From Argyresthia goedartella (lineage: Eukaryota; Arthropoda; Insecta; Lepidoptera; Argyresthiidae): a DNA stretch of 64,000 nt. The stretch lies in assembly GCA_949825045.1 (NCBI GenBank), contig OX463816.1, forward strand, positions 15,867,579-15,931,578, in the 5' to 3' direction. A program made the translations under genes and the position numbers. Within the stretch, counting starts at the first letter, position 1; each line of letters opens with the position of its first letter. The notes below the pieces were generated by a model, which saw nothing but the letters and a program-made list of their open reading frames with translations, was not told the DNA's origin and did not search any database. This document shows, in pieces, positions 1 to 8,774 of this stretch.

Positions 1-78
1 TTCCATATTCATTTTACTTAACTATACACCTAAATAGAAGTTTAAATCTTCAGTTTATTTATAACAAATCAGGTTTTC

Positions 79-395
79 GTGAGTGTGCGGATTGAGTGAG
101 CATAAGAAATTATTTGTAAAACCTTAAATATGTTACTGGGTGATCTACAAGTTATAAAGGTAAGTTAGCGTAGGTTTTACTAGAGACTAGTATATAAATA
201 TTCTATGTTAAATTAATAAATTCACTGATTTCAGTGGTAGTTTGTGAGAACTGAGTGAGCGCACGTTTATCAATGTATATTGTTTCATCTTTTTACAAAT
301 GAAGAGATTACTTTTACAAATGTTTTAGAACTTTTACTAGATGCACAGCATTTTCTCATTTTTTTTTAGAAGTGTGCTCACTCAATCCACACGCA
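79..395. repeat. Inverted-repeat (MITE-like) element
   Basis: Arms at about 84-102 and 374-394 are inverted copies sharing GGATTGAGTGAGCA, with 17 of 18 bases pairing in the core. A third partial copy of the motif (CTGAGTGAGCGCACG) lies near 250. The interior is AT-rich and non-coding. This looks like a short non-autonomous DNA element or foldback. No target duplication was identified. Confidence 0.45.
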
Positions 396-404
396 CATTT
401 ATTT

Positions 405-882
405 TATAGGCCTATTACAGCCCATAGAATAGAGACGTATACGAAATACTTAGATATAAATGTGCCAGTACCGGATTTAATAAACAAAACCCGAACAAAA
501 TCTATTCAGACTTCTTCAACATTATTCAAACAGAATTCAATAAAGTTTTTAAATTAAATAAAGTGACAACAACGGTAAGTCTAAATTTATTGACTAAAAA
601 GTAAAGCTATCTTGTATGACCGTTATGAACAAAAAAACGTTGATAGCAAAATTCAAGACTAAGTAAAAAAGAATCCAAAACTTTCAAGTTGGTTTGTAGA
701 GGTGCAATATCTTTACACATTATATAAAAATACAAAATTCAAATAATAGAATGAAAACAGTTTGGCAAATAATAAACCGTGACACTGGCAAAGTTATACC
801 AAGGGACAATTATTTTTCCTTAAAGATATGTGATGATGTTGTTGAATCTAGCGCTGAGGTAGCTCGAACACAACAGCGCTAA
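405..882 (+). pseudogene. LINE ORF2 remnant, EN-RT linker (first half of split element P1)
   Basis: Plus-strand fragments of a Jockey/CR1-type LINE. The frame from about 405 (YRPIT...) resembles the linker between endonuclease and reverse transcriptase. The frame from 751 (MKTVWQIINRDTGK) is nearly the same as the matching stretch of the minus-strand LINE next door (MKTTWQIINRETGK at 2889). Stops and frameshifts lie between the two pieces. The coding sense resumes at 7676 with the next part of RT. The simplest reading is that this element was interrupted by the 6.8-kb minus-strand LINE nest. Roughly 90 nucleotides expected between the two halves are missing. Confidence 0.6.
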
Positions 883-1139
883 TAGCACTAGCATCAGTCA
901 AAAATCAAAATCAAAATCAAAATTCATTTATTTCCATAGGATGTTGTTACATCACTTAGATCCGTCATTACATTTTTTTGGGTGAGTTCACTAACACAAT
1001 GGCGGAATCTGTGGAGAAGAGCTCACCGAAGAAACTCCACAGTCGTCGCATCTTTTGCGTTTCCTTTTTTATATAAAATATTGTTAAATTACAAAATGAA
1101 TGCTAATTATATATCGAAACAGCCTGTTACTCAAACAAT

Positions 1140-2927
1140 CTATTCCCATGGACATCTGTCCTCTAAGTAATCAGATATCCTATAGTAACCTTTTTTATAC
1201 AATTTCTGTTTTATTATTATTTTAAACTTGTCTAAAGGTAAGTTTTTAATATCAGTAGGGACCTTATTGTAATAGCGTATACAATTGCCTTTAAAATAAT
1301 TACTAATTTTATGTAGTCGGCTTACATAAGCAACCAACTTGTCTTTATTTCTAGTAATAAAATTGTGTATATCACTGTACTTCTGAAAATTAGTTATATT
1401 TCTTTTTACATACACAAGATTGTCATAGATATATTGAGACACAAATGTCAGAATATTGATTTCTTTAAACTTTTCCCTCAGTGACACTCTAGGCTCTAAT
1501 CTATAAATTGCACGAACAGCCCATTTCTGCAAAATAAATATACTACTAGCATTCGCAGCGTGACCCCACAATAAAATACCATAGGTCATTAGACTATGAA
1601 AGTAACTAAAGTAGACTAGTCTAGCGGTGTCTACGTCGGTAAGAGCTCTAATTTTTTTAACTGCGAACGCTGCTGAACTCAGTCTGTTCGACAATTTATT
1701 TATATGAGGATCCCATTGTAGTTTGGCGTCTAAAGTAATGCCCAAAAAGACAGTCGACTGCACAAGGACCAATCTCTGTCCTTTTATAAATATGTCTGTA
1801 GTTACCGGGTTCACATTGGGTAACACGAATTTAATACATTTAGTTTTCTTTTCATTAAGTAATAAATTGTTAACAGTAAACCAGTTCACTATACTAGAGA
1901 TAGCATTGGTTACCTCGTCATAATTTGATTGCTGTCTTTTAACTTTAAATATCAAAGAAGTATCATCGGCAAAAAATACTAACCCATGTTTTGCTTTAAC
2001 AAGGTAAGGTAAATCATTAATATATACTAAAAACAAGAAAGGACCAAGAATTGAACCTTGCGGTACGCCCATACTTATTGAAGACCCAGTTGATCTTTTC
2101 CCATTAACATCGACCATCTGAACCCTATCTGTTAGATATGACTCCAGAAGGCCAAGGGCCTGATCTTTTACACCATAATGGCGTAACTTCCTGACAAGAG
2201 TCATAGATATATAGATCGCAGAAGACACCTATTGCATCCATTGCGTCTTCCCAGGCATCAAAAATATTGTCGATTAGTTCAACACCAGCATCGGCTGTTG
2301 AACGACCCTTTGTGAAACCAAACTGAGCAATATGAATTAAATTATTGAGATAAAAATGACTTTGCAATTGATTAAGTATGAGTTTTTCAAATATTTTGCT
2401 AAGCGTTGGTAGTATCGATATGTGTCTAAAATTGGTGGGGTCTGATGTACTACCAGCTTTGAATAAAGGTATAACTTTACTTAGTTTCATCAAGTCAGGA
2501 AACACACCATTATCTATATATTGATTAAATATACAACAAAGGTGAGGTGCAATACAACCTACAATGGAACTAATAATTTTTACTGATAGACCATGAGCGT
2601 CAGCTGTCTTTTTCATTTCCAGGGATTTAATCGCTTTTACAATGTCTTCATTATTTACGTGCCTAAATTTAAAATCTGTTTTACAATCCTCAAAGTTTTG
2701 TTTAAGTAGCAAGATAGATTCAGCAGCAGCGGGAGATGAATTTAAAGACTTGGTTGTTGAAACTGGAATGTCTTTTGCTACTTCTAGGTCTGTACTTAGC
2801 AATTGATTATCTATCTTAAGCTTGAAGTTATTATGTGTAGCTTTGGCCTTTCCAGTCTCTCTGTTTATAATTTGCCAAGTCGTTTTCATTACATTGCTAC
2901 TAGATTCAATTTTGTTTTTAATGAAAT
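1140..2927 (-). pseudogene. M1 ORF2 reverse transcriptase domain, broken
   Basis: Two overlapping minus-strand frames (2125-2889, extending to about 2927 upstream, and 1140-2228) together make a LINE reverse transcriptase. Visible motifs are PLFKAGSTSDPTNFRHI early in the fingers, a palm with GVPQGSILGPFLF, the catalytic FFADDTSLIF box, and the typical C-terminal tail ending near 1140. At about 2205-2228 the reading frame shifts. The stretch expected to hold motif A (the DxSKAFD region) is missing: the sequence jumps from FCDL to the TLVRKLRHYG helix. The first catalytic aspartate is therefore lost and the enzyme cannot be functional. The family role would be target-primed reverse transcription. 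Confidence 0.75.
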
Positions 2928-3337
2928 TAGATTTAATTGTATACCGAAATCAATTCAGTCTGTAGAAAAAATTAATGTATTTAAAAATGCCCTTAATAAA
3001 TACTTAGTACGAAAAAGTTATTATACTCTACAAGAGTTTTTTGATGAACATGGCAAAAACTAGGTTTGGAGCTTGTGAGACTTGTGTTATTATATCTTAA
3101 GTAAAAGTAAAATATATTCTGTTATTGTTCTTGTTTTAGAGAGTCTATGAAAATTAATAATAAATAAAATAAGTAATCTAGGTAGTAAGTAAGAATTTAA
3201 GTTATAACCTTTTATAATCCTAAGTTAGCAGCGCCCTAGCAGGGTTCTTGTTTGTTCCTGAAAATACTTATCTAAGACCCTATGTACAACAAGAAAGCTA
3301 ATAAACGTCTATTCTATGCTATTCTATTCTAGATTTA
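2928..3337. repeat. 8-bp target site duplication TAGATTTA flanking insert I1
   Basis: TAGATTTA is present at 2928-2935 and 3330-3337, directly at the two edges of insert I1. Removing the insert and one copy rejoins the minus-strand LINE reading frame with no gap (…RVCAVAKS then NFIKNKIE…). This confirms a target-site duplication rather than a chance repeat. Confidence 0.85.
2936..3329 (+). mobile_element. 5'-truncated LINE insert I1
   Basis: A plus-strand LINE 3' end. The first ~125 bases encode the last residues of a reverse transcriptase ORF (SIQSVEKINVFKNALNKYL...HGKN, stop at 3061-3063). A 3' UTR follows with AATAAA near 3299, then a short ATTCT-type microsatellite tail. It is severely 5'-truncated, as is usual for target-primed reverse transcription. 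The insertion interrupts the ORF2 of LINE M1 in the opposite orientation. Confidence 0.8.
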
Positions 3338-4390
3338 GCTACGGCACAAACGCGTTTAAACATTTTTGAATAACTACGAACATAATCTAGAAAGGCCGTA
3401 TTTTTCTTATATGATTTCTCTTCATAGAGTTCATATAATCTTCGTCTGCTCCTATGAATTACAACTGTCGCCCAATCACTAAACAAAGCTTTGTTATTAA
3501 CTTTTATAGTTTTTGATTTAAATACCGTATCATATTAATTTTTGACAATGTTAAATACTGAGTTGTACAACAAATTTGGATCGTCACTGTATGGTATTTC
3601 CCATAGTTTATCTAAAATATTATTCCTGTAGTGTTCAAGCCGAGTGTCACTAACGGGCACACATGTAATATCCTCTTTTTGGTCCTTTTTTATTTTAATA
3701 TTGAATATACCTATCTGACCAGAGTGGTCAGAGGTTTATTTATTGATGACCGATTTGAAAATGGGCGTAATGTTAGTAAATATATTGTCAATGCAGGTAG
3801 CAGATGTTGCAGTAATTCTAGTAGGCTCCAAAAACAGATAGTTCATGTTGTGACATAAAAATAAAGATTTTAATCTAGTACAAATATTAACATTAAAATC
3901 ACCACAAATTATAAAAAAATTGTTTTTATCGCTGATTTTAATCAACACTTCATCCATTTTCTTTTCGAATAAATCAAAGGATGAATCTGGTGGTCTGTAT
4001 AAGCTCATTACAATAAGTTGTTCAAGTTCAATACAGGCTATTTCCATGGTACGCTCAACAGACAGGCTCACTATGTCAACTCGTTCCTTATATTTAAAAC
4101 TATTATTTACAAGTATTAAGGAGCCACCGCGATCAGCTGTTTTTCTGTTGAACGAACTAGCAACGTGGTGGTTATTAAAGTTGAACGTGAACTGATAACT
4201 CTTTAAAAAGTGCTCTGTTATACATAAAATATCAATATTATTACAGTTCATGAATAACTCAATTTCCAGTTCTTTACTTAACATGCCCTGTATATTTTGA
4301 TGAACCACGTTTAAAATATTCTTACTTTTACATTTTTCATTACTAGTAACTTGATTTAATGGGCAAGATGAAGGTATATTTATACAAATA
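3338..4390 (-). pseudogene. M1 ORF2 apurinic-type endonuclease domain and linker, one in-frame stop
   Basis: Minus-strand endonuclease/exonuclease/phosphatase-fold domain of a LINE. Visible motifs, N to C, are HQNIQGM, ITEHFL (the metal-binding Glu position), RGGSLILV, SLYRPPDSS, CGDFNVNI and a C-terminal TSDHSGQ carrying the catalytic Asp-His pair. A single in-frame TAA at 3736-3738 lies just before TSDHSGQ, otherwise the frame continues. From about 3700 down to 3338 the sequence is linker, rich in basic residues (HRSRRRLYELYEEKSYKK). The open frame extends upstream of the first Met (4308) to the piggyBac boundary. In an intact element this domain nicks target DNA. Confidence 0.75.
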
Positions 4391-4394
4391 TTAA

Positions 4395-6902
4395 CCCTTA
4401 ACTACCTACCTCCTATTTTTGTAACATAACCACCTACCACCCGTCTTAGAGACGTGTGTGTCAAATTACCCTCGCCATGTATAATATTTATAACTTAGAG
4501 GTTTTGGAAAATAAAAAACATGTTAATAATGTTAGAAACTATGTATTATAATAATAAACACAAAATAAAAACGACTACGTTTTCCATAAACTAAATAACA
4601 AAAAACCAACTTACTTTTTTTCCCACAAAAATACAGTCTTTGGATAATGAGAACCATAAAAAAATACAAAAAGATAATACTTATTTAGTACTAATTTTCA
4701 ATTATTCAATAATCAACAAAGATAAGAAAAAAATTAGTGACGTTCTAGAACAACTCAATCAACAAAATTGCAGACCATTAACTTTACATTTTTTCACGGC
4801 AATTACTGCACAGTTTATTAGAGCATTCGAGGCAAATGGGTGCCTTACACTCGAAACAAATATATTGGGTTCTGCGTTTCTTTTTTGGGTCACAAGTAGA
4901 ACATGTCTTGCGAACAGCTAACCTTTCTTCAGCATAGCTGCCACCTGGAACTTCTGCTGGAGCCGCCTCGTCTTTGTGATGGAGTATACGTCGAAGAGCG
5001 ACTTTTATATCCCGTTGCATCTGAGGATTATTTTCGCGTCGCTCCATATGCGGTCTTGTGAGCTGTTCGGCTAATTTCTTCAGGAATTTGAATCTGCTTT
5101 CAGTTTTTTGGGTTTGGCCTTTAGCAGATAAGCTGACAATGTAACAGTTTGAAGCTGAAATGTCCAGCAACCTGTAAAATACTGCCAACGGCCATCTACG
5201 AGTGCGACGGCCTGACGAGTAGTTGGCGCATCTCTGATCTAATAAATCTACACCAATTTTGGTTTGATTATAGTATAGTATTATCTCCGGTTTCTTTGTA
5301 GTATTGTCAACATTTGCAGTATGGTGCATACTTGAGACGGTTATCACTGCTTTGTTTAGTTTCGGCACGTACGATGATATTGTGATATCTTTTGTAAATC
5401 CAAATACAGTAGAATCAACATTTCTGTTACGAGCGGCCAAAAATTCTGGGGGAATTTCTCTTTGATTCTTTCTCAACGTACCAACAACGGTCAGCTGCTT
5501 CTGTTTCATTTGTTCCAATAGCTCTATAGAAGTATACCAATTATCAGTAGTCACATTTCGATTAGAACCTTCAATCGGAGGTATAAGGCGCAGAACTGCC
5601 TGAGTAGGTTTTTTCAGTCTTTGATACTCTGCAGACAAATTACACCCATCGGAATCCTTTCCCAAATAAATGTAGGCATTGAGCAAGTATCCTGATCTTG
5701 CATCTGTAAGACACTGTATTTTTATTCCATATTTTGCGGGTTTTTTTGGCATATACATTTTGAAACGGCATCTGCCACGAAATGCCACTAACATTTCATC
5801 GATACATGCACAACTTCCGATCACATAAACAGCTTGACAACGGTTTATGAAAACATCAAAGAGTTCAGAAATAGGAGCAGAAGGATCGTGCTCTCGACGT
5901 ACCAGTCTCGTCTCTGCATCATCAAAACGAATGGTTTTGAGCAACACTTCAAATCTGTTTTTACTCAGAATACAACGGTATATTTCCCTTCCTGTCCCGT
6001 CCATACTATACCAAGACGTATAGTGTTCGTGGTTTTCCTTGAATATAGCTGTATAGAAAAGGAATCCTATGAAAGCTTTCAATTCAATGAGATCCATATC
6101 TTGAACACAGGTTTGCTTTTGATATTTTGGTCTAATCTCCCTTATTTTCTTATTAGTATACAAAACAATTTTTTCGAGCATTTCGTCAGTAAAGAACAAC
6201 TTCCATATGTCCAGGGGAGAAGATGAAGAATTTATTTGATCTCGGTATTCGGCTTTGATACCCTCACGCTCCCTGACAATGTTGTGCTCTAATGTTCTTG
6301 CACGTGAAGACGAAGGAACAGATGCCCAACGGAAACGATTCTTACCAAAATAGTTCTTCTTTCTACGTAATTCTGCCACCGGCATGTCGTCTTCCGATGA
6401 AAAGTGAGAGTCTGCAGTCACAGGATCAGTAGAATTTGGAGATGGTTCCCTATTACCTTTTTCCGATGACGCCAGATCTTCCTCACCATCAATTTCAGAA
6501 TCCGATCCGCAATCATCTTCTACTAGTTCCTGTTCGCCAATATTACTTTCGACTTCACTGCATTCATCGTTAGGCAGATCCTCTTCATCTGACAACTCAT
6601 TACCTAACAAATTCTCAATATCCTTGTCTCGTAAAGCCATATTTCACTGAAAAAGTAAAAAAAGGAACACTTGAGTTTAGTCACGCAACCACCTACCACC
6701 CGTCTCTGAGACACTCGGCGATAGTTTTTTACTCACCACAGGTAATCAAGCGCACTACCGGCATCGACGAGCGCATGCGCGACACTGAGGGACGCGGGGA
6801 GAAGGTACTTGAACGCGCAGGATTGTACAGTGTAAGGGCGTAAAAATATTTGCGATTTTAAAGTAGCTTCCGTCTGGTAGACGGGTGGTAGGTGGCTAAG
6901 GG
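4395..6902 (-). mobile_element. Complete piggyBac transposon
   Basis: A 2508-bp element bounded by TTAA. Imperfect terminal inverted repeats begin CCCTTA(A/G)C(T/C)ACCTACC (4395-4413 and 6884-6902). The 17-bp motif CCACCTACCACCCGTCT occurs three times: 4430-4446 and 6689-6705 in direct orientation, and inverted at 6879-6895 within the right end. It carries one uninterrupted transposase gene. It sits between ORF1 and ORF2 of LINE M1. All parts needed for mobility can be seen, so it may be a recent insertion. Confidence 0.92.
4784..6640 (-). CDS. piggyBac transposase, full length
   Basis: A 618-residue uninterrupted frame. The N-terminal ~95 residues are acidic and low in complexity, followed by the DDE_Tnp_1_7 core. 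Catalytic aspartates by family motif are D281 in CIDEMLVAFRGR, D366 in TTDNWYTS, and D465/D468 in KIGVDLLDQ, matching the DDD triad of piggyBac. The C-terminus is a cysteine-rich RING/PHD-like domain (CSTC...CFEC...CLEC...CSNC, about residues 570-616) that in this family binds the transposon ends. Length is close to the ~594 residues of the founding piggyBac enzyme. About 260 bp lie between the start codon and the right terminus and would hold the promoter. No stop or frameshift is seen, unlike every neighbouring element. The enzyme acts in the nucleus, cutting and pasting at TTAA without a footprint. Confidence 0.93.
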   Translation of the reverse strand: MALRDKDIENLLGNELSDEEDLPNDECSEVESNIGEQELVEDDCGSDSEIDGEEDLASSEKGNREPSPNSTDPVTADSHFSSEDDMPVAELRRKKNYFGKNRFRWASVPSSSRARTLEHNIVREREGIKAEYRDQINSSSSPLDIWKLFFTDEMLEKIVLYTNKKIREIRPKYQKQTCVQDMDLIELKAFIGFLFYTAIFKENHEHYTSWYSMDGTGREIYRCILSKNRFEVLLKTIRFDDAETRLVRREHDPSAPISELFDVFINRCQAVYVIGSCACIDEMLVAFRGRCRFKMYMPKKPAKYGIKIQCLTDARSGYLLNAYIYLGKDSDGCNLSAEYQRLKKPTQAVLRLIPPIEGSNRNVTTDNWYTSIELLEQMKQKQLTVVGTLRKNQREIPPEFLAARNRNVDSTVFGFTKDITISSYVPKLNKAVITVSSMHHTANVDNTTKKPEIILYYNQTKIGVDLLDQRCANYSSGRRTRRWPLAVFYRLLDISASNCYIVSLSAKGQTQKTESRFKFLKKLAEQLTRPHMERRENNPQMQRDIKVALRRILHHKDEAAPAEVPGGSYAEERLAVRKTCSTCDPKKKRRTQYICFECKAPICLECSNKLCSNCREKM

Positions 6903-6942
6903 TTAATATTACTGCCAGAGTTACTCTCTGTTGTCCTATGGG

Positions 6943-7670
6943 TTAATTTAAAGAGCTTGGAACAGATTCCAAGGAGTACATGTCATTATTATTACACTGC
7001 TCAATAGAAGCAGGCGTTTCATTAGTCAAAAACTTGACTGAGTTCAAAATAAAATAAGATAGTGACTGTGCTATCTGTTTTGTATAAAACCTAGATAGGT
7101 AATACTTATCCTTAGTCAAATAAAAATATTTTCCGATACAAATATTGGTGTCTAAGAAATGAAATTTTTCAGTATGACAACATGTCAATGTGTGTATAAA
7201 TGTATTATAATCATGTCTTATATGATTTTCATGTTGTGACAAAGATTGGCTGAAGGGAAACGCAAACAAGATTATTCTATCTACATTTTGTAAAGAATTT
7301 AATTTGGAAAAGTATTTAGTAATTAGTTTTTTAGATACATTTTCCCTTCTACCAATTAAAATAATTAGGGTGGTTGGTTCTAAAAACTGCGATGACAACA
7401 CTTTGTTTAATATTTGTGAATATGTGGCGCCAGGCATACAGTTATTTAATATTGCCTGGCCCACGCGCTGACTAAGTTGTAAACCCATATCTTTTCCAAG
7501 TTGATCGCTGTACATTATATACCTATCCTTTGTCCGAGAGAAGGAGGCGTTATTGATAACACTATTAATACTCAAGTCGACTGACGGCGGCGCCTGGGTC
7601 AGTATCAGCTGTTCGGCCGGCTGCTCGGCGGGACACACGGTCGGCACGGAACAGTCCGCTGGAGCTTGTT
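6943..7670 (-). pseudogene. M1 ORF1 protein, C-terminal part (SGNH-like)
   Basis: A 234-residue minus-strand frame, open for a further ~8 codons upstream to a stop near 7671. It is placed 5' of the M1 endonuclease/RT in the same strand, as ORF1 should be. The central part alternates hydrophobic strands and helices (TTLIILIGRRENVSKK..., DRIILFAFPFSQS) in the way SGNH/esterase-like domains of CR1-type ORF1 proteins do. The usual catalytic GDS is replaced by a degenerate YSDQ, so activity is doubtful. The N-terminus is missing because the element seems truncated or eroded near 7675. It would be a nucleic-acid-binding chaperone of the LINE particle. The family call is an inference. Confidence 0.5.
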
Positions 7671-7675
7671 TACAA

Positions 7676-8110
7676 TCGCAGTAATGTAGATTTCAGATTA
7701 CATCATGTATATTTCCAGGACATTGTCAAAACGTTTAGATTACTTAACTTAAAAAATACTGAAGACCTGTAGGGTATATTAGTCTAAGTCGTTTTGGTTC
7801 ATTAATTCTAGTTTTGTCCCAACACTTAGCTTATATATTCAATAAATGTGTTGACGATGGAGCTTTCCCAGACCTCATGAAACATAGTAAACTGATACCT
7901 CTGTTCAAGTCGGTTGACAAGGGTGATCCATCAAATTTTAGACCGATATTTGTTCTTCCAGCAATAAGTAAAATATTTGAAAAGATTATCCTCAATCAAA
8001 TGCTCACACTTGAACCGTATAAAATACCTCCATGCCAAACAATGCGGTTTTAGGAAGGGTAAATTGATTACGAATGCAGGTATTACCCTTATATCTCATA
8101 TTTATTCTGT
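7676..8110 (+). pseudogene. LINE RT remnant (second half of split element P1)
   Basis: Plus-strand coding sense resumes here with VDFRLHHVYFQDIVKTFRLL, then, after stops, SQHLAYIFNKCVDDGAFPDLMKHSKLIPLFKS and FRPIFVLPAISKIFEKIILNQM (frame 7814-8053). These match, residue for residue in order, the fingers region of the minus-strand LINE M1 (CCIFNQYIDNGVFPDLMKLSK...). The fragment continues the piece at 405-882 and then ends at a palindromic element at 8117. Several stops are present. Confidence 0.65.
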
Positions 8111-8116
8111 TGTATA

Positions 8117-8294
8117 TTAGACACGCGAAGGTTAGCAATTCTTTCAAGGGTCAGTGCATTCTCTACTACAACAAGGCACCTCTGGAGGTTTTGAAATTGG
8201 CTCAAATGGCAATTTTAAAATCCTCCAGATGTATCTTGTTGTAGTAAAGAAATCTTTGACTCTTGAAAGAATTGCTAATCTTCGCGTGTCTAAA
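8117..8294. repeat. Long hairpin / palindromic element
   Basis: Two arms of about 84 bp are imperfect inverted copies: TTAGACACGCGAAGGTTAGC on the left pairs with the complement of the right end GATTAGCAATTC orientation-reversed. Only a handful of bases (around 8200-8206) separate the arms. The termini are TTAGACACGCG...CGCGTGTCTAA. It is most simply a MITE/foldback element, and a transcript would fold into a long stem. Confidence 0.7.
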
Positions 8295-8299
8295 TTAAT

Positions 8300-8608
8300 T
8301 TAAAAATAATATTATAATAATTTAAAAACCATGTAAAAGCACCCTTGTCAAAAAAGGGATATTTCAACGTTCAAAATTACTTAAATAATGGGACTAAATT
8401 GGCTTTATCTAAATTAACACAGAACTTGGTAGAAATATTTTTGCAATTATTTGTTTCTGCTAATTATTTATAATAATTTATATTGAATTAATTGTATTAA
8501 TTTACAAATTTATTGCTAGTTTTTAGGGTTTACAAATTAATTTGTATGGTCTTTGGAGGGATCCACACACCCTTACATACAACTAAGGCTTAGCTAAGAT
8601 GTCAGTTC
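8300..8608. other. AT-rich spacer
   Basis: No coding sequence recognised. A stretch at about 8445-8520 (TTATTTGTTTCTGCTAATTA...) resembles 57010-57090, so it is probably the tail of a dispersed element. Confidence 0.4.
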
Positions 8609-8613
8609 GAAGT

Positions 8614-8721
8614 AGTGCGATATGCGTAGGGAAACAACGGAGGCTGTTATAGAACTGGTTTATTGGCGAAAGCACAAGCGGCCGGATAGTGCTTAGAGCT
8701 ATATTATATACATACCCAACA
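8614..8721 (-). repeat. G1 3' LTR (108 bp)
   Basis: Matches 11339-11444 plus 16359-16360 with a single difference (8671-8680 region, A versus C). It is preceded on the minus strand by a purine-rich tract. Confidence 0.8.
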
Positions 8722-8774
8722 CCTCCTTACTTATTTTAGCAATAAAACTAAAATTAAATTTACATCATTTTTTT

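Larger units (their letters stand above)
4391..6906. repeat. TTAA target duplication of the piggyBac element
   Basis: TTAA at 4391-4394 and at 6903-6906 immediately flank CCC...GGG termini. TTAA is the obligate target of the piggyBac superfamily. Confidence 0.9.
899..7675 (-). mobile_element. LINE M1 (Jockey/CR1-type non-LTR retrotransposon), interrupted
   Basis: Minus-strand non-LTR element with ORF1 (6943-7670), then ORF2 endonuclease (3338-4390) and reverse transcriptase (1140-2927). Its 3' end is a short microsatellite tail, repeats of AAAATC on the plus strand at 899-926. It carries two later insertions: a truncated LINE at 2936-3329 and a piggyBac at 4395-6902. The 5' end near 7675 is inferred from where the plus-strand RT remnant resumes, so it is approximate. 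An in-frame stop in the endonuclease and a frameshift in RT show it is dead. Confidence 0.7.
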
